Positions 1-6,251 of a stretch of 14,316 bases of DNA are shown here, piece by piece. The position numbers and the translations under genes are program-made. The stretch is from the NCBI GenBank assembly GCA_031399315.1, contig JANNOS010000155.1, forward strand, positions 1-14,316. The letters are read 5' to 3'. The DNA comes from Methylotenera_A sp031399315. GTDB lineage: Bacteria; Pseudomonadota; Gammaproteobacteria; Burkholderiales; Methylophilaceae. The notes under the pieces are model-generated. The model did no database searches and was not told where the DNA came from. It saw only the letters and a list, made by a program, of their open reading frames with translations. Within the stretch, counting starts at the first letter, position 1. Every line of letters begins with the position of its first letter.

Positions 1-997
1 TTTCTGCGTCTTCCATAATAAATACCCGCTTCACATACAGCTTAATGCCGTGACGACGCTCTCTGTCATACAAATCAAATGGCGCTTTTGATGGAATATA
101 TAGCAGTGAAATATATTCCTGCTTGCCTTCCACACGGCTATGCGTATAGGCTAGAGGTGCTTGGTAATCGTGCGAAACGTGTTTGTAAAACTCGTTGTAT
201 TCGTCTGCGGTGATGTCATTTTTGCTGCGCGCCCATAAAGCTGAAGCTTTATTCACCGCCTCAAATTCATCGGTTAACACCATCTCACCGCCTTTGCCGT
301 CTGCGCCGTCTTTCCATTCCGATTTTTGCATCATAATCGGTAAGGTAATGTGGTCAGAATATTTGCGGATAATCGATTTTAATTGCCAGTCGTTTAAAAA
401 CTCGTCCTCGTCTTTGCGTAAATGCAGGGTGATTTCAGTGCCGCGCGATTCTTTTTTTACCGCATCAATCGTGTAGTCACCCTCACCCGCACTTTGCCAT
501 TTCACCGCCTCTGTGCTGCCTGCGCGGCGTGTAGTCAGCGTGACTTTATCGGCAATGATAAACGCCGAATAAAAGCCCACCCCAAACTGGCCAATTAAGT
601 TAGCTGCCTGACTTTCTGCGCCTGATGAGGCTAGGGCTTCATCGGCCGCCATTTTTTGCATGAATTCTTTAGTGCCCGATTTTGCAATGGTGCCAATATT
701 GGCAATCACTTCATCGCGACTCATGCCAATGCCGTTATCGCTGATTGTGACGGTGCGTTTGGCTTTATCAAAGCCAATGGTGATTTTTAAGTCACTGTCG
801 TTTTCATACAAGGCGCTATTTGCCAGCGCTTCAAAGCGTAGTTTATCGGCCGCGTCGGATGCGTTAGAAATTAGCTCGCGCAATACAATCTCTTTATTGC
901 TATACAGCGAATGAATCATCAGCTGCATCAGCTGCTTTACTTCGGCCTGGAATTCTAATTTCTCACTCGCTATTTTTTCAGATTTAATTTTTGACAT
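1..997 (-). CDS. htpG: HtpG (Hsp90-family chaperone), N-terminal part; runs off the left edge
   Basis: This is the bacterial cytosolic Hsp90, an ATP-driven dimeric chaperone that remodels client proteins and helps under heat stress. About 332 of the usual 620-640 residues are present. The N-terminal GHKL ATPase domain is complete: the ELISNASDA helix with catalytic Glu near residue 41 and Mg-binding Asn near 45, DNGIGM near 87-92, and the lid/glycine motif GQFGVGFYS near 136-144. The middle domain begins and the reading frame is open at base 1. The ATG at 997 is chosen because the protein begins in the family manner (MSKIKSEK...EFQAEVKQLM) and AGGAG lies 6 nt upstream. It is transcribed alone and divergently from the gene at 1142. 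A sigma-32-like promoter lies upstream (1055-1083). The assignment is very secure. Confidence 0.97.
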   Translation of the reverse strand, partial: MSKIKSEKIASEKLEFQAEVKQLMQLMIHSLYSNKEIVLRELISNASDAADKLRFEALANSALYENDSDLKITIGFDKAKRTVTISDNGIGMSRDEVIANIGTIAKSGTKEFMQKMAADEALASSGAESQAANLIGQFGVGFYSAFIIADKVTLTTRRAGSTEAVKWQSAGEGDYTIDAVKKESRGTEITLHLRKDEDEFLNDWQLKSIIRKYSDHITLPIMMQKSEWKDGADGKGGEMVLTDEFEAVNKASALWARSKNDITADEYNEFYKHVSHDYQAPLAYTHSRVEGKQEYISLLYIPSKAPFDLYDRERRHGIKLYVKRVFIMEDAE

Positions 998-1054
998 GTA
1001 AACTCCTAATTGAATATCACTATTTTTATACTTGCTTTTATATTTGTTTTTATT

Positions 1055-1083
1055 AAATTGGGGTGATGTTAGATGATTTCAAG
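1055..1083 (-). promoter_or_regulatory. Sigma-32 (RpoH) heat-shock promoter of htpG
   Basis: Read on the minus strand, the sequence is CTTGAAA (1083-1077), a 13-nt spacer, then CCCCAATTT (1063-1055). The known RpoH consensus is CTTGAAA, 11-16 nt, CCCCATnT. The -35 is a full match and is extended on its 5' side as GCGCTTGAAA. The -10 differs at one position. The predicted transcription start is near 1047-1049, giving a leader of about 50 nt before the htpG ATG. This fits the known heat-shock control of htpG. Confidence 0.8.
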
Positions 1084-1141
1084 CGCTACAATGGTGATAT
1101 CTCTTGAAGCATTCAGTTATTAAAATTTGGCAAAGGTAAGT

Positions 1142-1435
1142 ATGGCAGAAATTAACCAAAAAATTAATGTAGTGATGCTTAATGAAACTATTTATCAAGT
1201 GACTGTCATCGATAGATCAACCACCTCACATGAAGTAAAAGTACAGCCAGATTATGCTTTAAAGCTCACAGCGGGCAAGATTGATACTGCACAACTCGTC
1301 AAAGCTTCATTTGAGTTTCTTCTAGCGCGCGAACCTAACACCAGTATTTTGCGCAGTTTTGATTTAAATGTGATTGCGCGATATTTTCCAGAGTATGAAA
1401 GTACTATTACTAAAAACATTAAGCAAATGATTTAG
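1142..1435 (+). CDS. Conserved protein of unknown function, 97 aa
   Basis: I cannot assign a function. The protein is small, soluble and slightly basic, with no signal peptide or membrane segment. The N-terminal half looks like a beta-rich fold (VMLNETIYQVTVIDR, then HEVKVQPDYALKLT). The second half carries a distinctive stretch (residues about 60-85) with FEFLLAREPNTSIL and VIARYFPEYE, which I believe is a conserved signature in proteobacterial hypothetical proteins. The ATG at 1142 is preferred over the in-frame TTG at 1127 because AAAGG lies 5 nt before the ATG. It is divergent from htpG and 65 nt upstream of ppx on the same strand, so partial co-transcription with ppx is possible, though ppx appears to have its own promoter. 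Confidence 0.8.
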   Translation: MAEINQKINVVMLNETIYQVTVIDRSTTSHEVKVQPDYALKLTAGKIDTAQLVKASFEFLLAREPNTSILRSFDLNVIARYFPEYESTITKNIKQMI

Positions 1436-1439
1436 CAGT

Positions 1440-1468
1440 TTGTCATCAAGCCAGCAAAAAAATATGCT
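1440..1468 (+). promoter_or_regulatory. Candidate sigma-70 promoter of ppx
   Basis: TTGTCA (1440-1445, 5/6 to consensus), a 17-nt spacer and TATGCT (1463-1468, 4/6) lie between the upstream stop codon and the ppx ATG at 1501. The start point would be near 1475, with a leader of about 25 nt. One TTGTCAT resembles a Pho half-site, but no second copy is phased 11 bp away, so I do not call a Pho box here. Confidence 0.45.
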
Positions 1469-1500
1469 ATAAATTCAATTTATGTTACAAATGCTAAAGT

Positions 1501-3030
1501 ATGCTAAAAAACGATCTCACTTCCCCAGAAACCTTGCTTGCTGCAGTTGATTTAGGCTCAAATAGTTTTAGATTGGAAATCGGGCGTTATGAAAACGGAC
1601 GAATTCAGCGCGTCGATTATTTAAAAGAAACCGTGCGGCAAGGGGGCGATTTAGACGAAGAGCGCAACTTAAAACCAGAAGCCATCGAACGCGGACTCAA
1701 ATGTTTAGCTCGATTCGGTGAAACACTCAAGGGATTCCCCAAACATCATGTAAGAGCAGTAGCCACGCAAACTTTACGCGAAGCACGCAACCGCGATGTA
1801 TTTCTAAAGCTAGCAAAAAAGGCACTAGGTTATGAAGTTGAAGTGATTTCTGGCGTAGAAGAAGCGCGGCTCATTTACGAAGGTGTAAGCCGATTTCTAC
1901 CGCAATCGGACGAAAAACGGCTGGTCATTGATATTGGCGGGCGCTCAACGGAGCTTATTTTAGGGCAGCATTTAACCGCCCAAACCACAGACTCTTTGCG
2001 TGTTGGCTCCGTCACTTGGTCTCTTAAGTACTTTGCAGATGGTCAATTTTCTGAAAAAAACTTCCAACGCGCAGAAATTGCGGCAGAATCTTTTTTGGAT
2101 GCCGTTGCTGATACTTACCAACACCCCTATTGGGATGTTGCTTATGGTGCATCTGGCACCGTGGGTGCAATTGCCGATATTTTAACTGGCGCAGGCTTTG
2201 AAGAAGGAAAAATCACACGCAAAGGGCTGGTTTGGTTGCGTGCGCAATTAATTAAAGCAAAAACGGTGGATAAGCTAGAGTTAATTGGTTTAAAAGAAGA
2301 CCGTAAAACGGTCATGGCAGGCGGCCTATGCGTACTCATTGGTGTGTTCGATTTGCTTAAGTTAGACACACTCATGGTCGCCAAGGGTGCACTTCGTCAT
2401 GGCTTGTTATATGACATGATGGGGCAAGATGAAGCGAATTCTGAAGATTTACGCGATGCTTCTATTGAGCACCTAATTACAAAATTCGGCGTCAATAAAA
2501 CACATGCGGCTAATGTTTCCAAAGTAGCCTTGGGGTTCTTTAATGCACTTTTGCCAACAATCAATGATTACAACGATAATCCCCACGAACTCTATAGACG
2601 CAGGCAAGTATTGATTTGGGCAACACAGTGTCACGAAATTGGCAGCGTTATTTCACATAGCGAGTCGCATAAACATGGTGCCTACATTTTAGACAACACC
2701 GAGCTGATGGGCTTTGCACAAAGCGAGCTGCATCGCTTAAGCTTGCTGGTACTAGGGCATAGCGGGAAACTTAGAAAGTTAGAGGCTGACTTTAATGACG
2801 AAAGCTTTATTTTTAAGTTAATTTCTCTCAGATTAGCCGTTATTTTCTGCCATTCACGCAATATGCCAGTGTTAAAAAATATCAAGCTGGAGCGTGCTGG
2901 TAATACTTTTTTACTTAGCCTGCCTAGCGCTTGGCAACAGGCCTTTCCGCAAACTTCTTATTTGTTAGAAGAAGAAATTCTAGCTTGGCAAAAAACTGAC
3001 TGGAGTTTGGTTGTCTCTACACAAGACTAG
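1501..3030 (+). CDS. ppx: Exopolyphosphatase (Ppx/GppA family)
   Basis: A cytosolic exopolyphosphatase that removes terminal phosphates from polyphosphate; GppA paralogues also hydrolyse pppGpp. The 509-residue length fits full-length Ppx with a C-terminal HD-like domain. The ASKHA-fold N-terminal half shows VDLGSNSFRLEIG (16-28), ISGVEEARLI (116-125; the catalytic Glu is E121 as in E. coli Ppx), VIDIGGRSTELILG (142-155) and YGASGTVGAIADIL (215-228). The usual DIGGGSTE loop reads DIGGRSTE here. The C-terminal half includes VAKGALRHGLLYDM (293-306) and a helical region with CHEIG and HKHGAYIL. The ATG at 1501 follows only a weak ribosome site. ppk1 lies about 1.1 kb away on the opposite strand, so polyP synthesis and degradation genes are clustered. 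Ppx rather than GppA is favoured by this context. Confidence 0.93.
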   Translation: MLKNDLTSPETLLAAVDLGSNSFRLEIGRYENGRIQRVDYLKETVRQGGDLDEERNLKPEAIERGLKCLARFGETLKGFPKHHVRAVATQTLREARNRDVFLKLAKKALGYEVEVISGVEEARLIYEGVSRFLPQSDEKRLVIDIGGRSTELILGQHLTAQTTDSLRVGSVTWSLKYFADGQFSEKNFQRAEIAAESFLDAVADTYQHPYWDVAYGASGTVGAIADILTGAGFEEGKITRKGLVWLRAQLIKAKTVDKLELIGLKEDRKTVMAGGLCVLIGVFDLLKLDTLMVAKGALRHGLLYDMMGQDEANSEDLRDASIEHLITKFGVNKTHAANVSKVALGFFNALLPTINDYNDNPHELYRRRQVLIWATQCHEIGSVISHSESHKHGAYILDNTELMGFAQSELHRLSLLVLGHSGKLRKLEADFNDESFIFKLISLRLAVIFCHSRNMPVLKNIKLERAGNTFLLSLPSAWQQAFPQTSYLLEEEILAWQKTDWSLVVSTQD

Positions 3031-3075
3031 TGTTAGTTATTTGATTTAGCTACAAATATTACTGAAATATTACAA

Positions 3076-3103
3076 TTGACATGTGAAATAAACGGTATAA
3101 ACT
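3076..3103 (+). promoter_or_regulatory. Promoter of the RHH/lysine-rich protein gene, overlapped by a palindrome
   Basis: A perfect -35 TTGACA (3076-3081) is followed by a 16-nt spacer and TAAACT (3098-3103, 4/6 to the -10 consensus). The -10 lies at the centre of the 35-nt palindrome at 3086-3120, so a protein bound there would block RNA polymerase. The transcript would begin near 3109-3111 and carry a short leader to the ATG at 3131. Confidence 0.6.
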
Positions 3104-3120
3104 GTTTATACCGTTTATTT
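3086..3120. promoter_or_regulatory. Perfect 35-nt palindromic operator
   Basis: Two 17-nt arms (left AAATAAACGGTATAAAC, 3086-3102; right its exact reverse complement, 3104-3120) flank a single base at 3103. Each arm holds the hexamer ATAAAC twice, 9 bp apart (3088 and 3097, with inverted copies at 3104 and 3113). This gives four half-sites in twofold symmetry, the layout expected when two or more RHH dimers bind side by side. It covers the -10 region and ends at the GGAGA ribosome site at 3121. There is no U-tract after it, so a terminator role is unlikely. The binding protein is inferred to be the RHH product of the adjacent gene. Confidence 0.75.
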
Positions 3121-3130
3121 GGAGAATGAC

Positions 3131-3568
3131 ATGGCAGAAATCAAACCTACACCACCTGCAACTACTAGCGCAGCTAAACCTGTTGCAAAGAAACCCGCTA
3201 TTAAAAAGCCAATAGCAAAAAAACCAGTTGTCGCCAAACCAATGGCTAAGCCAGCAATGATTGCTAAACCTTTGGCTAAGGTTGCGCCTAAAGCCGCTGT
3301 CGCTAAAAAATCTGTTAAGAAAACAGAGAAAAAAGCGAAACAAGAAAAAGTAAAAATGGAACGCGATAGCTTCACAATGCCTAAAGACGAATACGCACAA
3401 ATCGCCTTACTAAAAGCACGTTTAAGCAAAATGGGTCAGCCAGCTAAAAAAAGCGAATTGCTGCGTGCGGGTATTAAATTATTAGCGGCAATGAGTGACA
3501 ATACGCTCAAAACCACATTGGCTAAAATCCCTGTGATTAAAACTGGCAGACCCAACAAAAAAGGCTAA
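3131..3568 (+). CDS. Lys/Ala/Pro-rich (histone H1-like) arm fused to an RHH-type DNA-binding domain, 145 aa
   Basis: I recognise the architecture but not a named gene. Residues 1-75 are low-complexity and strongly basic, built of repeats such as AKKP, IKKP and AKPM, like the tails of histone H1 and bacterial AlgP-type proteins. Residues 77-121 read as a ribbon-helix-helix unit: strand DSFTMP (79-84), helix A (85-100), turn at MGQPAKK, and helix B SELLRAGIKLLAAM (108-121). The tail KTGRPNKKG (137-145) holds a GRP core between basic residues, like an AT-hook. The ATG at 3131 is chosen over the in-frame TTG at 3119 because GGAGA at 3121-3125 is well placed for it. It has its own promoter inside a large palindrome, suggesting it is an autoregulated nucleoid-associated regulator. 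A role in the flanking polyP genes is only suggested by position. Confidence 0.85.
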   Translation: MAEIKPTPPATTSAAKPVAKKPAIKKPIAKKPVVAKPMAKPAMIAKPLAKVAPKAAVAKKSVKKTEKKAKQEKVKMERDSFTMPKDEYAQIALLKARLSKMGQPAKKSELLRAGIKLLAAMSDNTLKTTLAKIPVIKTGRPNKKG

Positions 3569-3593
3569 AAATAGACTGCTAAAAAGTAGGGTA

Positions 3594-4109
3594 TTAGCGC
3601 ATTAAACTAGGTGTTTGTACTGTCAATATACTGTACGACGCTTGTGCTGATGACCTGTTTACGGATGAAGGGTTTATTAAAGATTGGCGCAACCACCATA
3701 TTGCGCCTTTTTTTATGTTAAGTTCCGCACTAGAGTTTCCAATAAAGTGTGCTGCCAAATTGCCCAACCAAGGCTGGTGTCCCACAATAAGCAAATTTTG
3801 TTTTGGGGATTCGATATTTGCGAGTGCAATTAAAATCTCTTTCAGCTCGGCGCCTGGCTTTAATGATGGATGCAAATTAATATTGTACTTTAAAGCTTCT
3901 GCTGTTTGAAAAGCACGCACCGCAGGGCTTGATATCAACATTAAGTTTTTAGGCATATTTTTTTGTAACCAATGCGCCATGAGTTTTGCTTGTCGCTTAC
4001 CTTTAGGCGTTAGCTTACGCGCCATATCATCTTCTACACTTAATGCAATATCCGCAAGCTCTGCCTCGGCATGTCGCCATAAGATAAGGTTTTTAATTCC
4101 TATTGTCAC
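3594..4109 (-). CDS. sixA: Phosphohistidine phosphatase SixA
   Basis: A member of the small histidine-phosphatase (phosphoglycerate mutase-like) superfamily. SixA removes phosphate from phosphohistidine, in E. coli on ArcB or phosphotransferase-system proteins. The catalytic RH pair is in LILWRHAEAE (R12, H13), the second Arg in SSPAVRAFQTAEAL (R65) and the second His in IVGHQPWLGNLA (H111). At 171 aa it is near the family's 150-165. The start is a GTG at 4109, 15 nt after the ppk1 stop codon and with only a weak ribosome site; translation is probably coupled to ppk1. The true N-terminus could be a few codons later, since homologues begin close to the LILWRH strand. The plus-strand terminator at 3686-3714 overlaps its codons for about residues 132-141. 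A link to polyP is inferred from its position behind ppk1. Confidence 0.9.
   Translation of the reverse strand: MTIGIKNLILWRHAEAELADIALSVEDDMARKLTPKGKRQAKLMAHWLQKNMPKNLMLISSPAVRAFQTAEALKYNINLHPSLKPGAELKEILIALANIESPKQNLLIVGHQPWLGNLAAHFIGNSSAELNIKKGAIWWLRQSLINPSSVNRSSAQASYSILTVQTPSLMR
3686..3714 (+). terminator. Intrinsic terminator for the ppx/RHH transcript, embedded in sixA
   Basis: On the plus strand GGCGCAA (3686-3692), an 8-nt loop and TTGCGCC (3701-3707) form a perfect 7-bp GC-rich stem, followed at once by seven T residues (3708-3714). This is a textbook Rho-independent terminator for transcripts coming from 3131-3568. It lies inside the antisense coding sequence of sixA, where the same bases encode the KKGAIWWLR region. 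No alternative terminator is visible in the 25-nt gap between the convergent genes. Confidence 0.75.
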
Positions 4110-4124
4110 GCCGCTGCTTTCATA

Positions 4125-6188
4125 CTAGGCGCTATGCTTTTTGATTAGCAAACTTTGGCAACTGATGTTGCTAGTAGCACGCAATGATGTAGTGCGAATA
4201 GGTTTATATTCACCTTGTGCACCAAGCTCAAATGTATCGACATTATCCTGCAAATAAGGCGTTAATAAATCTTCTATAATGCGTTTTTGCAAAGCAGCGT
4301 CGTGAATCGGCCAAGCCACTTCTACGCGACGTGTCATATTGCGGCTCATCCAATCTGCACTGGATAGCCAAATGTTAATATCACCATTGATATTAAAATA
4401 AAATACGCGCGAATGTTCTAGCAAGCGGCCTACAATCGAGCGCACACGTATGCGACCTTGCAATTGTGGCAAATCAACTGGCAAGATACATGCACCACGC
4501 ACAATTAAATCAATCTGCACACCTTTTGTAGCTGCGTTTATGAGTGCATGCACGAGCACTTCATCTGTGAGCGAGTTCATTTTGGCCACAATACTGGCCG
4601 CCTGACCTTTGGCCGCAGCATTTTGCGCTTTTTTAATTTGCGCGACCATTGAAGATTGCAAAGTGAACGGCGCGACCAATAATTGCTGCATACGTGGCAA
4701 TGGTAGCTCGCTAGTTAAATATCTGAACACATATTCCATCTCGCGCGTCACCGTGGCATCGGATGTTAACATGCAAATATCGGTGTACATTTTTGCAGTT
4801 TTTGGATTGTAGTTGCCTGTAGAAAGATGCGCATAACGCTTAATAACTTTGCCTTCGCGACGCATAATCAATAGCATTTTGGCATGCGTTTTTAAACCTA
4901 CCACACCATACACCACTTGCGCGCCAATCGATTCTAGCGACTCAGCCCAGTTAATATTGGCTTCTTCATCAAAGCGTGCCTTAAGCTCTACTACTACCAA
5001 CACTTCTTTGCCGCGGCGCACCGCCTCTTGCAAGGCGCGTAAGATTCGCGGGTCTGAGCCTGTACGATAAATCGTCTGGCGAATCGCTAATACATCATCA
5101 TCTTTGACGGCTTCTTCTAGCATTTGAATCACCGCTTCAAAACTTTCAAATGGCTGGTGAATTAAAATATCCTTATCTTTAATTTGCGTCAAAATAGATT
5201 GGTTTTTAGCCAAGCCTTTTGGCCACTGCGGACTATAATTGCTAAACTTCAAATCTGCACCTTCGGCCATATCGGGCAACTGAATCAATCGACCTAAATT
5301 CACTGGCCCATTGACGCGGTACAAGGCCTGTTGCGGCAAACCAAACTGTTCAAGTAAAAAATTAGCAGAATCTTCTTCGCACTCGTGCGAAACTTCCAAG
5401 CGCACAGCTTCACCATATTGTCTGTGCGCGAGCTCTTCGCGAAGCGCAAGGCGTAAATTGCTGACATCATCTTCATCTAGCGCTAGGTCAGAGTTACGTG
5501 TAACACGAAATTGCGAAAAGTGCACAATACGGGCGCCCACAAACAAATCAGTCAAATTGGCGCGGATAATACTGGTGAGCGACACAAAGCACTGTTTCTG
5601 ATAACTAATATTACTAGGCAACTTAACCAAACGCGGAACGACGCGTGGTACACGAACTATGGCAATATTGCGCTCTTGATTATGTGCATATTCTAACTGC
5701 ACAATAAAATTAAGCGACTTATTCGCCACTTGCGGAAAAGGGTGCGATGGATCAAGAGCCACGGGCATCAACAACGGCTTTACTTCACGCTTAAAGTATT
5801 GCGCCACCCAATCAATTTGCGCTTTTGTGCGCACACTGCCAGAAACCAGTTGCACACCCACTTTTTCTAAATCAGGCATCAATACTTCATTAAACAATTG
5901 ATACTGCTTTGCCACCAATTCATGCGCCTTGTTTGATACTTGCACAAAGCTTTGCGTGCTCACCAAACCCTGTGTGATGTTGTCTTGCACGGCTTGCAGT
6001 TGCTGCGGCATGCGCACTTCAAAAAACTCATCTAAGTTAGATGCTACAATACATAAAAACCTTAAGCGCTCTAACAGTGGATAATCGTCACGCTCCGCCA
6101 ATGAGAGCACACGCTCGTTAAAGCTTAAAATACTTAAATCGCGGTCTAGGAGCTTATATTTTTGGGGTTTATATTTTGAAAGTGTCAT
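4125..6188 (-). CDS. ppk1: Polyphosphate kinase 1
   Basis: It reversibly transfers the gamma-phosphate of ATP onto polyphosphate chains and is often membrane-associated. The 687 residues match the family. The order is an N-domain (DRDLSILSFNERVLSLAE from about 15; NLDEFFEVRM at 51-60), a head domain, then two phospholipase-D-like catalytic halves. The autophosphorylated His is in GLKTHAKML at position 435, and the second active-site His is in LLEHSRVFYF at 592. Both have the same numbers as in E. coli Ppk1. Also seen are ARFDEEANI (404-412), HLSTGNYNPKTAKMYTD (454-470) and SSADWMSRN (609-617). The ATG at 6188 is the only plausible start, though its ribosome site is weak. sixA follows 15 nt after the stop. 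Upstream is a Pho box-like element, so PhoB-dependent induction in low phosphate is likely. Confidence 0.98.
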   Translation of the reverse strand: MTLSKYKPQKYKLLDRDLSILSFNERVLSLAERDDYPLLERLRFLCIVASNLDEFFEVRMPQQLQAVQDNITQGLVSTQSFVQVSNKAHELVAKQYQLFNEVLMPDLEKVGVQLVSGSVRTKAQIDWVAQYFKREVKPLLMPVALDPSHPFPQVANKSLNFIVQLEYAHNQERNIAIVRVPRVVPRLVKLPSNISYQKQCFVSLTSIIRANLTDLFVGARIVHFSQFRVTRNSDLALDEDDVSNLRLALREELAHRQYGEAVRLEVSHECEEDSANFLLEQFGLPQQALYRVNGPVNLGRLIQLPDMAEGADLKFSNYSPQWPKGLAKNQSILTQIKDKDILIHQPFESFEAVIQMLEEAVKDDDVLAIRQTIYRTGSDPRILRALQEAVRRGKEVLVVVELKARFDEEANINWAESLESIGAQVVYGVVGLKTHAKMLLIMRREGKVIKRYAHLSTGNYNPKTAKMYTDICMLTSDATVTREMEYVFRYLTSELPLPRMQQLLVAPFTLQSSMVAQIKKAQNAAAKGQAASIVAKMNSLTDEVLVHALINAATKGVQIDLIVRGACILPVDLPQLQGRIRVRSIVGRLLEHSRVFYFNINGDINIWLSSADWMSRNMTRRVEVAWPIHDAALQKRIIEDLLTPYLQDNVDTFELGAQGEYKPIRTTSLRATSNISCQSLLIKKHSA

Positions 6189-6211
6189 AGTTGAATATCT
6201 TATGACACTTT
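6179..6211. repeat. 11-bp inverted repeat across the ppk1 start codon
   Basis: AAAGTGTCATA (6179-6189) and TATGACACTTT (6201-6211) are exact reverse complements separated by 11 nt. One arm contains the ppk1 ATG and the other contains the third Pho half-site and part of the -10. It may be a protein site or an accident of two TGTCAT copies in opposite directions. Most of the second arm would lie upstream of the predicted start point, so an mRNA hairpin is doubtful. Confidence 0.5.
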
Positions 6212-6241
6212 AGGCATCTATTTATGACAGTTTTATGAAAT
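6207..6241 (-). promoter_or_regulatory. Pho box-type (PhoB) promoter of ppk1
   Basis: Reading the minus strand from 6241 to 6224 gives ATTTCATAAAACTGTCAT, 16/18 to the known Pho box consensus CTGTCATAWAWCTGTCAY. It contains two 7-nt units 11 bp apart. After 11 nt comes TAAAGT (6212-6207, 4/6 to a -10), the usual distance when PhoB replaces a -35. A third unit, GTGTCAT (6208-6202), is again in phase, 22 bp from CTGTCAT. The box starts 10 bp after the tcdA stop and the start point would lie near 6200, leaving a leader of only about 12 nt. Confidence 0.75.
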
Positions 6242-6251
6242 TAATCTGTGA

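Noticed and set aside
1440..1470. A Pho box upstream of ppx
   Set aside because: Only one TGTCAT copy is present; the positions 11 bp away on either side do not match.
3086..3120. The 35-nt palindrome as a transcription terminator for ppx
   Set aside because: The stem is AT-rich with no T-tract after it, a consensus -35 lies just upstream and a ribosome site just downstream. A better terminator is present at 3686-3714.
3115..3429. Long minus-strand frames opposite the lysine-rich gene, with Phe/Leu-rich, membrane-like translations
   Set aside because: They are antisense reflections of Lys/Ala codon repeats (AAA/GCT read as TTT/AGC). They lack a ribosome site, while the plus strand has a promoter, ribosome site and a recognisable domain.
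4110..4124. A five-codon mini-ORF (MKAAA) between ppk1 and sixA, whose TGA overlaps the sixA GTG
   Set aside because: It is very short and has no clear ribosome site; a chance ATG is more likely, although a coupling role cannot be excluded.
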